Shown here in pieces: positions 1 through 6,119 of a DNA stretch of 9,876 nt. The notes beneath the pieces are model-generated. The model was not told where the DNA came from. It searched no databases and saw nothing but the letters and a program-made list of their open reading frames with translations. The position numbers and the translations under genes were made by a program. The DNA lies in the NCBI GenBank assembly GCA_900769525.1, contig CAAGGY010000053.1, positions 1-9,876 on the forward strand, written 5' to 3'. The DNA comes from an uncultured Alistipes sp. Lineage in GTDB: Bacteria; Bacteroidota; Bacteroidia; Bacteroidales; Rikenellaceae. The number at the start of each line of letters is the position of its first letter. Positions within the stretch are counted from its first letter, which is position 1.

Positions 1-1
1 G

Positions 2-1231
2 AACGAGAACGCAGAGGCTGTGGCATATCACTACTTCGTGCAGTATCACCTCTCTAAGCAGTTGCGTGAGGTGCGTGACTATGCACACGCTAATGGCGTA
101 GTTCTCAAGGGTGATATTCCTATTGGTATCTCTCGCACAAGCGTTGATGCTTGGGTATATCCTGAATTGTTCAATATGGACTCATCAGCGGGTGCTCCAC
201 CAGATGACTTCTCTGTAATGGGCCAGAACTGGGGCTTCCCAACATACAACTGGGCTAAGATGGCCGAAGATGGCTACGCTTGGTGGAAGGCTCGCTTTGT
301 GAAGATGGCCGAATATTTCGATGCTTATCGTATCGACCACATTTTGGGCTTCTTCCGCATCTGGGAGATTCCGTTGGATGCTGTGAACGCTCTGCTCGGC
401 CGTTTCAATCCAGCACTGCCATACAGCGTAGATGAGATTCGTGGCTACGGCTTTAACTTCGAGCATTGGCACGTAGGCAACATTGCCGAGACTGACAATA
501 TGCTCTTCGTGGAGGATAAGCTTAAGCAGGGCCACTACCACCCACGCATCTCTGCATACAACACAGATTGCTACCGCTGGTTGTCTAACGAGCAGAAGGA
601 GGCCTACAACCGCTTGTACAACGACTTCTTCTACCGCCGTCACAACGACTTCTGGCAGTGGGAGGCGTTGAAGAAGTTGCCACCATTGACCGAAGCAACA
701 CGAATGCTTGTTTGTGGCGAGGACCTTGGTATGATTCCAGACTGCGTGCCTTCAGTGATGTCGGGCGAGCAGATTCTCTCATTGGAGATTCAGCGTATGC
801 CTAAAGATCCTAAGGTTGAGTTCGGCTCTACGTACGACTATCCGTACCTCTCAATCTGCACAACTGGCACTCACGACATGAACCCATTGCGTGCTTGGTG
901 GGAGGAGGATCGTGGCGTAACACAGCGATTCTACAATCAGGTGCTCGGTGCTTGGGGCGATGCTCCATACTTCTGCGAGCCTTGGATTGCTGAGCAGGTG
1001 ATCTCTATGCACCTCAAGTCACCAGCAATGCTCACCGTTCTTCCATTGCAGGATTGGTTGGCCATGGATGGTGAGTTGCGCAGAGAGAATCCACACGACG
1101 AGCGTATCAATGTGCCTGCTAACTCACGTCACTACTGGCGTTACCGTATGCACATGACGCTTGAGGAGCTCTTGAAGGCTGATAACATCAATAAGCTCAT
1201 CCGCCACAAGATTGCTGAGTCGGGTCGTTAA
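2..1231 (+). CDS. malQ: 4-alpha-glucanotransferase (amylomaltase, GH77), C-terminal part; 5' end outside window
   Basis: This enzyme transfers alpha-1,4-glucan segments between maltodextrins in the cytoplasm, part of starch, maltose and glycogen metabolism. The frame is open from base 2, so the gene begins upstream; a GTG at 20 is in frame but is only an internal valine. GH77 landmarks run in order: the loop around GAPPDDFS..GQNWGFPTYNW (about bases 191-256); the nucleophile Asp in YRIDH (bases 335-337); the acid/base Glu in CGEDLGMIP (719-721); the transition-state Asp in GTHDMNPLRAWW (875-877); and the C-terminal NVPANSRHYWRYRMH. Bacteroidota MalQ proteins are often near 900 aa with N-terminal starch-binding CBM20 domains; that part, if present, is not visible here. 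The gene ends with TAA and a hairpin terminator 30 nt later. No frameshift or missing catalytic residue is seen. The identification is firm; only the N-terminal architecture is unknown. Confidence 0.96.
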   Translation, partial: NENAEAVAYHYFVQYHLSKQLREVRDYAHANGVVLKGDIPIGISRTSVDAWVYPELFNMDSSAGAPPDDFSVMGQNWGFPTYNWAKMAEDGYAWWKARFVKMAEYFDAYRIDHILGFFRIWEIPLDAVNALLGRFNPALPYSVDEIRGYGFNFEHWHVGNIAETDNMLFVEDKLKQGHYHPRISAYNTDCYRWLSNEQKEAYNRLYNDFFYRRHNDFWQWEALKKLPPLTEATRMLVCGEDLGMIPDCVPSVMSGEQILSLEIQRMPKDPKVEFGSTYDYPYLSICTTGTHDMNPLRAWWEEDRGVTQRFYNQVLGAWGDAPYFCEPWIAEQVISMHLKSPAMLTVLPLQDWLAMDGELRRENPHDERINVPANSRHYWRYRMHMTLEELLKADNINKLIRHKIAESGR

Positions 1232-1260
1232 GCCCACTCGCAAAGTGGTAAGAAAGTAGA

Positions 1261-1296
1261 AGACCTGTCTGGCCTTATGCCAGACAGGTCTTTTTT
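1261..1296 (+). terminator. Rho-independent terminator of malQ
   Basis: A perfect 13-bp stem pairs 1261-1273 (AGACCTGTCTGGC) with 1279-1291, closing a 5-nt loop (CTTAT). A run of six T begins at 1291. It lies 29 nt after the malQ stop. On the minus strand the same stem is followed by a poorer, mixed pyrimidine tract (TTCTACTTTC), so it may also stop the convergent lipoprotein operon that ends at 1312, less efficiently. Confidence 0.93.
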
Positions 1297-1311
1297 GACT
1301 ACATAGCTTGG

Positions 1312-2103
1312 CTACATGGCGATGACAAACTCAACGCCGTAGCACGTTACAATTGCTCGCTTTGGATACTTAGCAATCTCAACCGAAACCTTATCTGTGA
1401 CATCGCACAACGCATCTGTGCAGGTGATAAGGAAGGAGCTTGGGCCAAAATTCTGGTTGTAGCTATAACTACTCTCGGCGGTCGTCTCAGAGCGAAGCGT
1501 TATAGGACTCTGCTTGCTCGTCTGCTCGTCTATCAACTCCATCCATCCCTCGTATAGGAGAAAGGCCTCAAGGTAGTTGTTGCCGTTAAGCATTGTGGAT
1601 TTGTAGTCGTATCGAAATATTAGCTCAGCACGACCTCTCGATTCAGCATATTTAAGCGAGGTAAACTCAGCCTTGATATATTGGTTGTCGATGGGCGTAA
1701 GGGTGATATTATAGAAGTCACCAGAGTTGCGCTTAACCTCCCACACACCCTCACCAAAGTCTGTGCGATGAGTATTGTACGACGTACTCTTCAGCACCAT
1801 GCCATTCGCAGAATTGAAGTTGATGATATAAGAGCCCAGGATATCGCTTTCAATCAACTCACTATTATAGCCAAAGAAGTACTCCAGACGCTGCTGCCTC
1901 TCGAGAGGATCCTCGGTAGTTAGTACATAGTTAAAGTTTAGAACATCAATCAAGGCCTCTGCTACAAACTCAATGTCGAGCCTTGCCTCGTTCCAAATCA
2001 CCTGTCCAAGGCGTGATGGATCTCTATCGTCATTATTACCCGACTCGCAAGCTGTAGATATTAGCACCACGAGTAGAAATATAGAGCTGTATATCTTTTT
2101 CAT
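1312..2103 (-). CDS. Hypothetical lipoprotein, last gene of the OMP operon
   Basis: I do not recognise a family; the protein is 263 aa. It begins with a lipoprotein signal peptide: KK, a hydrophobic stretch (residues 8-15), then STAC with the lipidated Cys at residue 19. The residues after the Cys (ESGNNDDRD) are polar and acidic, which resembles the export signals that send Bacteroidota lipoproteins to the cell surface; that destination is an inference. The rest has no clear catalytic motif. The middle (about 90-190) alternates polar and hydrophobic residues, suggesting beta structure. Near the C-terminus lie C228 and C233 (CTDALC) and C254, which could form a disulfide in the periplasm. It starts 12 nt after the stop of the upstream barrel gene, so it is probably co-transcribed and co-functional with the two barrel proteins. 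Alternative views: a surface accessory protein of the barrels, or an unrelated envelope protein. Confidence 0.82.
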   Translation of the reverse strand: MKKIYSSIFLLVVLISTACESGNNDDRDPSRLGQVIWNEARLDIEFVAEALIDVLNFNYVLTTEDPLERQQRLEYFFGYNSELIESDILGSYIINFNSANGMVLKSTSYNTHRTDFGEGVWEVKRNSGDFYNITLTPIDNQYIKAEFTSLKYAESRGRAELIFRYDYKSTMLNGNNYLEAFLLYEGWMELIDEQTSKQSPITLRSETTAESSYSYNQNFGPSSFLITCTDALCDVTDKVSVEIAKYPKRAIVTCYGVEFVIAM

Positions 2104-2115
2104 AGTCGTAAAATT

Positions 2116-2862
2116 TTAAAATCGAACACCAATACCTCCACGCAGCACACCTCCAATGCCTGCACCAAACTCAGCAAAGCCATACAGTTGCTTTCCCAAC
2201 TGAATACCTACCCACGTAGCATCCATCATAAAATGCGAATAGTCATAGATGTTATTCCTAAAATGCGACGTTAGTCCGAGGCCAACAGATGAGTACATCG
2301 TAACGATGTTGCGACGCAACCATGTAAAACGCATATTGAAGAGTGCCGAGGCTGCCACATGGTTGTAGCGACGATAGAGAGCATTTGTTGCCACATGACG
2401 CTTAGTCATCGTCTGGAAACCTACAGTCGCCTTGAGGCCGAGTGCAAGCCAGCGTGTAACACTACCATTATACTCGAGCGAGAGAACTGGCACAGAAATA
2501 GTCGAGGTGTTATAGTAGCGTGCATTCTCCAATCTACTACCGAATGTATACTCTGGTTGCGACTTAGACTCAAGTGCAGAAAAGCGGTTGAAAAGTACAA
2601 AGAGCGTAAGACCAGGTATGGCTGCACCCACCTGCAACGAGCTCTTATACTTGACAGAAGGGTAGCTTTCAGACAAGCGAATAGGCCTTACCTCTGTTTC
2701 TGAGCTTTGTGTGTCGCCCTGCGCCGAACTAAGCATCTTAGAGGTATATGTCGAGACGCTATTTTTAAGCTCTTCGACATCTACATCTTGAGCCATTATC
2801 TGCGACACTGCCACAGATGCACACAGTGCAAGTAGCAGAGTTCTTAGTGTAAATCGTTTCAT
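2116..2862 (-). CDS. Putative outer-membrane beta-barrel protein, second paralogue
   Basis: This 248-aa exported protein of unknown function has a signal peptide at residues 1-24 (KR, hydrophobic core, probable cleavage in IMA/QD). A hydrophilic Ser/Thr/Glu-rich stretch (about 25-70) follows, then alternating hydrophobic/polar segments rich in Gly and aromatics typical of transmembrane beta strands. It ends in GGIGVRF, the terminal Phe being the usual outer-membrane barrel signature recognised by the BAM machinery. Residues 178-197 (RFTWLRRNIVTMYSSVGLGL) match residues 161-180 of the gene upstream, and similarity continues to the C-terminus (W/F-V/I-GI.(L/V)G, (L/F)G(F/Y)...(F/L)GAG). The two are therefore tandem paralogues. 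Only 6 nt separate it from the upstream stop and 12 nt from the lipoprotein start, so it belongs to one operon. The predicted small barrel could be a pore, an adhesion platform or a scaffold; nothing visible decides this. Confidence 0.84.
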   Translation of the reverse strand: MKRFTLRTLLLALCASVAVSQIMAQDVDVEELKNSVSTYTSKMLSSAQGDTQSSETEVRPIRLSESYPSVKYKSSLQVGAAIPGLTLFVLFNRFSALESKSQPEYTFGSRLENARYYNTSTISVPVLSLEYNGSVTRWLALGLKATVGFQTMTKRHVATNALYRRYNHVAASALFNMRFTWLRRNIVTMYSSVGLGLTSHFRNNIYDYSHFMMDATWVGIQLGKQLYGFAEFGAGIGGVLRGGIGVRF

Positions 2863-2868
2863 ACTATA

Positions 2869-3585
2869 CTATTTTTTATTCCAAAATCTATAACCAATAC
2901 CCAACGATAGAACACCTCGTGAACCCGCTCCAAGATCGCAATAGCCAAATACCTTGCGGCCAACACTAATACCTATAAAGGTGACATCGTATGCTAAAGA
3001 TGAATCCCACGACACATATCCATGGTCATGGTAGTGTGCAACACAGAGTCCAAGTCCTACTCCAGAGTAGAGCTGCACAACGCCTCGTCGGAGCCATGCA
3101 AAACGTACCATGGGAATGAGGCTATAACTACCTATATTATATGTTCCCACACGCACTGAAGTGTGGTAGTTGCGAATAGCCCTAAATCCTGCGGTGTAGA
3201 CAAATGCGCCTCCGACATATAGCCACTCCTTAATCCAGACACCACCCTCAAGGCCGAGTGTTAACCAATTGGCGTTGCCGACTATGAGATTATCATCGAG
3301 CGTGCCTGCATTGAAATGATTATCCCAAGTAGAGTCGTTAGCATAGCCCAGGGGCGTGTATGATGAGATGGCCGTACCAAAACGCAACTCTGAGGTATTC
3401 GATACCAACGGCACACGATAGCGAGTAGCCGCATCATCGCTGTCGACATTGGGATAGAAGCGCACCTTATATATTCCCAGTGAGTCACGATACGAAAATC
3501 TAACTTGGGCCGAGGCCTCACCCGCCAAAAGCACATGTGTGAACAACGTTACTACAAATGTGAATAGCTTAAGAGTATGTCGCAT
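2869..3585 (-). CDS. Putative outer-membrane beta-barrel protein, first paralogue and operon leader
   Basis: This 238-aa exported protein of unknown function has a signal peptide at about residues 1-26, with cleavage likely after ASA (EASA/QVRF). The mature part carries repeated amphipathic segments with Gly and aromatic residues (for example residues 105-115, 121-134, 150-165, 170-182, 200-217), as in small outer-membrane barrels. It ends GIGYRFWNKK, a barrel-type YRF with four extra residues, whereas the paralogue ends directly in VRF. The signature RFAWLRRGVVQLYSGVGLGL (161-180) is shared with the paralogue downstream, while the N-terminal third differs. The ATG at 3583-3585 follows a consensus Bacteroidota promoter by about 20 nt, so it is the first gene of the operon. 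No assignment to a characterised porin, OmpA or PorT-type family can be made by eye; the barrel call rests on composition, signal peptide and C-terminus. Confidence 0.84.
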   Translation of the reverse strand: MRHTLKLFTFVVTLFTHVLLAGEASAQVRFSYRDSLGIYKVRFYPNVDSDDAATRYRVPLVSNTSELRFGTAISSYTPLGYANDSTWDNHFNAGTLDDNLIVGNANWLTLGLEGGVWIKEWLYVGGAFVYTAGFRAIRNYHTSVRVGTYNIGSYSLIPMVRFAWLRRGVVQLYSGVGLGLCVAHYHDHGYVSWDSSLAYDVTFIGISVGRKVFGYCDLGAGSRGVLSLGIGYRFWNKK

Positions 3586-3607
3586 AGTTTTAGTAGTTTT
3601 GTTACTG

Positions 3608-3639
3608 CAAAGTTAGAGTACAAAACCTTGAACAACAAA
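3608..3639 (-). promoter_or_regulatory. Bacteroidota-type promoter of the OMP-OMP-lipoprotein operon
   Basis: Read on the minus strand, TAACTTTG (plus 3608-3615) is an exact match to the TAnnTTTG -7 box. A TTTG (-33 box, plus 3636-3639) lies exactly 20 nt upstream, the preferred spacing for the Bacteroidota primary sigma factor. Transcription would start near 3600, giving a short leader of under 20 nt before the ATG at 3585. The leader is A-rich, as usual for this phylum. No experiment supports it, but both boxes and the spacing are consensus. Confidence 0.82.
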
Positions 3640-3647
3640 TTTATGTG

Positions 3648-3663
3648 GCGGAAATTTTTCCGC
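3648..3663. promoter_or_regulatory. 16-bp dyad (possible operator) just upstream of the OMP promoter
   Basis: GCGGAAA and TTTCCGC form perfect 7-bp arms around a TT spacer. The site ends 9 bp before the -33 box of the operon promoter, where an activator or upstream repressor would bind. It is not followed by a T run long enough for a terminator. The arms and position are visible; binding by a regulator is inference. Confidence 0.4.
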
Positions 3664-3682
3664 ACACCACCACTTAACTATT

Positions 3683-3735
3683 TAAAAATCAGAGAGTTGA
3701 AAATCGCAATTTCACGAATTTTTCAACTCTCTGAT
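3683..3735 (-). terminator. Hairpin terminator after the HAD phosphatase gene
   Basis: A perfect 16-bp stem pairs 3688-3703 (ATCAGAGAGTTGAAAA) with 3720-3735. The 16-nt loop could add a 3-bp inner stem (TCG/CGA at 3704-3706 and 3715-3717). On the minus strand the stem is followed by TTTTTAAATAG, a terminator-like U tract; on the plus strand no T run follows. It lies about 80 nt after the HAD stop and just before the OMP promoter, so it insulates the two minus-strand units. The stem is AT-rich, so efficiency is uncertain. Confidence 0.78.
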
Positions 3736-3813
3736 AATCAGCAACTTACACTTAGGGACAAACACGCAATTATAACTATCACATAATCAATGCATTACGC
3801 TTAAAAACTTATT

Positions 3814-4659
3814 TTATATACTCTTTGCGACCTCAAGTTCTGAAAGTCGGTGATCGAGTTCTATTTTGTCGATAATAGTCTTTACCACAACGTCAATCTC
3901 TGAGCCTTCGGAGTAGTCGGCAGGGCATACGTGATTAACACGATTATCTCTAATTAGCTCATTGAGCAGAGTACGCTGGCGCTCCTCCTCAGGATTATAG
4001 ACAGCAATAGAGTGACCACCGAAATTCTTAACAAGACGCATACATGGGATATCGGTAGTACCATCGCCAAAATAGATCATTCGAGAGAAAGGCACAGGAC
4101 GCTTGTTCTCCTCCATAAATCGGTTGACATCTTTGGTGTCAAAAACAGACTCAACACCCTTATTAATTTTAAATATAAACTGCGTCTTATTAGTATAGTT
4201 TACTGCAACGGCAGGCCAATATGCAATGCCATCGACATTATAGAGAAACGAGCAGGCATAGATATTCTTGAACTCGTGAGCAATGGCAGTACCTTCAATA
4301 ATCTCCTTTAGGCCCGACGAGTTGACATAGTGAAGGATGTTGATGCCTCGCTGCTTACCGTAGTCATTGATACGCTTAAACCACTCAATGACGCCATTGT
4401 AGAACTGCACGTTGCGTCCCGACTCACGAAAAGCCTCACGACGAAGCGATAGACCTTTGGACTGTCCTGCCTGAAGCATACGAGCCATATAGGTGAGCAC
4501 CTGATCGGCATCTTGCTCCTCGGCCAGGGTGTTGGCCTCCTCCCAGAACTCCATATTACTCTTACCCACGGCGGGAATGAAGTCGTACTCCTGCATATTT
4601 CCTGGGGCAAGCGTGCCATCAAAATCGTAGATAAGTGCTACAGTAATCCTCTCTTTCAT
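3814..4659 (-). CDS. HAD-superfamily phosphatase, substrate unknown
   Basis: This is a cytoplasmic HAD-like hydrolase of 281 aa, complete, without signal peptide. Motif I is DFDGTLAP with nucleophile D12 and acid/base D14; motif II is probably S114 in YVNSSGL; a motif III lysine is likely K158 or K167; motif IV is GDGTTDIP with D199 and D203 as Mg ligands. The long insert between motifs I and II (about residues 20-105, largely helical: FWEEANTLAEEQDADQVLTY and following) is a C1-type cap as in the phosphoserine-phosphatase branch. The family is common and well conserved in gut Bacteroidota, but I know of no firm substrate. It is probably monocistronic: its own promoter lies in the 83-bp divergent region with the pspC operon, and a terminator follows. 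All key residues are present, so it should be active. Confidence 0.93.
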   Translation of the reverse strand: MKERITVALIYDFDGTLAPGNMQEYDFIPAVGKSNMEFWEEANTLAEEQDADQVLTYMARMLQAGQSKGLSLRREAFRESGRNVQFYNGVIEWFKRINDYGKQRGINILHYVNSSGLKEIIEGTAIAHEFKNIYACSFLYNVDGIAYWPAVAVNYTNKTQFIFKINKGVESVFDTKDVNRFMEENKRPVPFSRMIYFGDGTTDIPCMRLVKNFGGHSIAVYNPEEERQRTLLNELIRDNRVNHVCPADYSEGSEIDVVVKTIIDKIELDHRLSELEVAKSI

Positions 4660-4680
4660 CTCTATTTTATTTAGATATGT

Positions 4681-4712
4681 GGTTCAAAATTAAGAAAAAA
4701 TTACTATTTTTG
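4681..4712 (+). promoter_or_regulatory. Promoter of the pspC-nitroreductase-rdgB operon
   Basis: TATTTTTG at 4705-4712 is an exact TAnnTTTG -7 box. The expected -33 position (about 4681-4684) reads GGTT, a weak match, so the promoter may be moderate or need help. The start would be near 4719, some 24 nt before the ATG at 4743, with an A/T-rich leader. Confidence 0.6.
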
Positions 4713-4716
4713 CAAT
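4685..4716 (-). promoter_or_regulatory. Promoter of the HAD gene
   Basis: On the minus strand TAATTTTG (plus 4685-4692) fits TAnnTTTG exactly. ATTG (plus 4713-4716), a three-of-four match to TTTG, lies 20 nt upstream. Transcription would start near 4678, about 20 nt before the ATG at 4659. It overlaps the divergent promoter for the pspC operon. Confidence 0.65.
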
Positions 4717-4742
4717 AATTAATAGATATTATTTAGGTTAAT

Positions 4743-4925
4743 ATGAATAAACGATTGCTTCGCCCACACACCGATCGTATGATTGGTGGTGTATGCAGTG
4801 GTTTAGCACGATTTTTTGGACTAGACCCCTCTGCTGTGCGTATTGCGATGGCTCTGTTTACGCTATTCGCAGGAATGTCTATACTTGTATATTTAATTAT
4901 GTGGGTAATAATCCCCGAGGAATAA
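4743..4925 (+). CDS. Small PspC-domain inner-membrane protein
   Basis: This 60-aa protein is essentially one PspC domain. The N-terminal half has the typical pattern KRLLRPHTDRMIGGVCSGLA followed by RFFGLDPSAVRIA. One hydrophobic segment (about residues 34-57) then spans the inner membrane, and the protein ends IIPEE, the usual end of the domain. In Proteobacteria PspC helps sense envelope stress and regulate PspA, but stand-alone short copies are widespread in Bacteroidota without the other Psp genes, and none of those is visible here. Its role is therefore unproven. It is the first gene of an operon; the nitroreductase ATG follows its stop by 12 nt. The short length is normal for this class, so it does not look truncated. 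Confidence 0.9.
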   Translation: MNKRLLRPHTDRMIGGVCSGLARFFGLDPSAVRIAMALFTLFAGMSILVYLIMWVIIPEE

Positions 4926-4937
4926 AACGATAGTACT

Positions 4938-5471
4938 ATGGATTTTAAGGAAGTTGTAAGAAAGCGTCGTTCGACACGTCGCTACACAGGTAAACCTGTA
5001 GAGCTTGAGAAGCTTCGCTCAGCAATGGAGCTTGCACTCTTGGCACCATCATCAAAGAATACTCGTTCAACACGCCTTATGGCAGTGACAAACCTCGACA
5101 AGGTTCACGCACTTGGCCGTCTACGTGATTGGGGCTCATCGCTGCTTGAGGAGGCGGGAGCTGCTATCGTCATCCTTGGCGACGAAGAGGCAAGCCCAAT
5201 GTGGCAGACAAACGCCTCGATTATGGCAAATACCCTGCAGCTTGCTCTTGTCAACGAGGGTTTAGCATCGTGCTGGGTACATGTGGGCGACTACCTCACG
5301 CTAAAAGATGAGCCTGAGAGCCAGCGTAGCGAGGACTATGTTAAGGAGATTCTTCCTGAGATTCCTGCAGGATATCGTGTGTGGTCAGTAATCGCAATTG
5401 GTTATGCCGATTACACACCTAAGCCACTGCCTGCATACGAGGGCCCAGAGCGAATCATCATCGTAGAGTAG
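4938..5471 (+). CDS. Nitroreductase-family FMN oxidoreductase
   Basis: This is a cytoplasmic flavoprotein of 177 aa, at the small end of the nitroreductase superfamily. It likely uses NAD(P)H and bound FMN to reduce quinones, nitro compounds or another unknown acceptor. The N-terminal FMN-phosphate motif is RKRRSTRRY (residues 8-16). ALLAPSSKNTRS (about 33-44) matches the conserved APS..N segment. The middle (residues 90-115, TNASIMANTLQLALVNEGLASCWV) is the dimer/FMN helix with its conserved S-C-W turn, and the domain closes with VIAIGYADYTPKPLP (about 151-165). The physiological substrate cannot be read from sequence. It lies between pspC and rdgB with gaps of 12 and 3 nt, so it is almost certainly co-transcribed with both. 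No unusual features are seen. Confidence 0.93.
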   Translation: MDFKEVVRKRRSTRRYTGKPVELEKLRSAMELALLAPSSKNTRSTRLMAVTNLDKVHALGRLRDWGSSLLEEAGAAIVILGDEEASPMWQTNASIMANTLQLALVNEGLASCWVHVGDYLTLKDEPESQRSEDYVKEILPEIPAGYRVWSVIAIGYADYTPKPLPAYEGPERIIIVE

Positions 5472-5474
5472 GGT

Positions 5475-6047
5475 ATGAGGATTGTTTTTGCCACAAACAA
5501 CGCCCACAAACTCGCTGAGGTAAGCGCAGTATTGGGCGAGGGTTACGACCTTGTGACACTTCGTGAGGTGGGCATTACCGAGGATATTCCCGAGACGGGC
5601 GAGACACTCGATGAGAATGCTTCGCAGAAGGCTCGCTATGTGTGGGAGCGCACAGGCCTTAGCTGCTTTGCCGACGACACAGGCCTTGAGGTAGAGGCGC
5701 TTGGCGGTGCTCCTGGTGTCCGCTCGGCACGCTACGCAACAGATGGTCACGACTTCGCGGCCAACAACCGCAAGCTTCTTCGTGAGCTGGAGGGCATAAG
5801 CAACCGCCGTGCCCGTTTCCGCACCGTGATTTCGCTAATAGAGAATGGTGTAGAGCGTCAAGTTGAGGGCATAGTCGAGGGAGTGATTGCCGACAAAGAG
5901 TCGGGTAGCGAGGGTTTTGGCTACGACCCACTCTTCATCCCAGATGGTTACACACGCACATTTGCTGATATGACAGCCGAGGAGAAGAACGCCATCTCGC
6001 ATCGTGGACGTGCAGTAGCAAACCTGGTTAATATTCTCAACCCTTAA
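5475..6047 (+). CDS. rdgB: XTP/dITP diphosphatase (RdgB/HAM1 family)
   Basis: This enzyme hydrolyses non-canonical purine triphosphates (XTP, ITP, dITP) to monophosphate plus pyrophosphate, keeping deaminated bases out of DNA and RNA. It is 190 aa, the usual length, and complete. Family motifs run in order: FATNNAHK (residues 5-12, phosphate binding), ETGETLDENASQKA (40-53), FADDTGLEV with catalytic D67/D68 (65-73), GAPGVRSARYA (78-88), GFGYDPLF (147-154, base recognition) and the terminal EEKNAISHRG (169-178). It starts 3 nt after the nitroreductase stop, so translation is probably coupled. It is followed by a hairpin across its stop codon and then a terminator shared with the convergent GH2 gene. 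Nothing is missing; the assignment is firm. Confidence 0.97.
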   Translation: MRIVFATNNAHKLAEVSAVLGEGYDLVTLREVGITEDIPETGETLDENASQKARYVWERTGLSCFADDTGLEVEALGGAPGVRSARYATDGHDFAANNRKLLRELEGISNRRARFRTVISLIENGVERQVEGIVEGVIADKESGSEGFGYDPLFIPDGYTRTFADMTAEEKNAISHRGRAVANLVNILNP

Positions 6048-6063
6048 CCAATGGTGAGAATAT
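6031..6063. other. 9-bp inverted repeat across the rdgB stop codon
   Basis: ATATTCTCA (6031-6039) pairs perfectly with TGAGAATAT (6055-6063) around a 15-nt loop that contains the rdgB TAA (6045-6047). It stands directly before the main terminator hairpin at 6066-6103, making two hairpins in a row. It may protect the 3' end of either transcript or be incidental; it is AT-rich and weak. Confidence 0.35.
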
Positions 6064-6065
6064 AA

Positions 6066-6103
6066 AGATAAGCCTATCCAACTCTTTGTGGATAGGCTTA
6101 TCT
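6066..6103. terminator. Bidirectional hairpin terminator between rdgB and the GH2 gene
   Basis: A perfect 15-bp stem pairs 6066-6080 (AGATAAGCCTATCCA) with 6089-6103 around an 8-nt loop (ACTCTTTG). It lies 18 nt after the rdgB stop and 16 nt after the GH2 stop on the opposite strand. The following tract is T-containing but broken on both sides (CTGTTTAATG on plus, TTATATTCTC on minus). The long stem and the convergent position make a shared terminator the best reading. Confidence 0.82.
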
Positions 6104-6119
6104 CTGTTTAATGTAGCGA

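Noticed and set aside
20..22. GTG as a possible start of malQ
   Set aside because: The frame stays open to the left edge, and the sequence before it reads as normal GH77 protein; a start here would remove part of the catalytic domain.
185..643. 152-aa minus-strand open frame opposite malQ
   Set aside because: It is rich in Val, Ala and Leu because it mirrors malQ codons; the malQ catalytic motifs show which strand codes.
1234..1248. CCACT/AGTGG 5-bp repeat just after malQ
   Set aside because: Too short to be meaningful beside the strong terminator that follows.
3688..3735. 16-bp inverted repeat considered as a mobile-element end, CRISPR repeat or attachment site
   Set aside because: It occurs once, has a T tract on one side only, and sits just after a gene end, which fits a terminator.
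3577..3786. 69-aa plus-strand open frame in the gap between the OMP operon and the HAD gene
   Set aside because: It runs through the OMP promoter, the 16-bp dyad and the terminator stem, starts inside the signal-peptide region of the OMP gene, and resembles nothing known.
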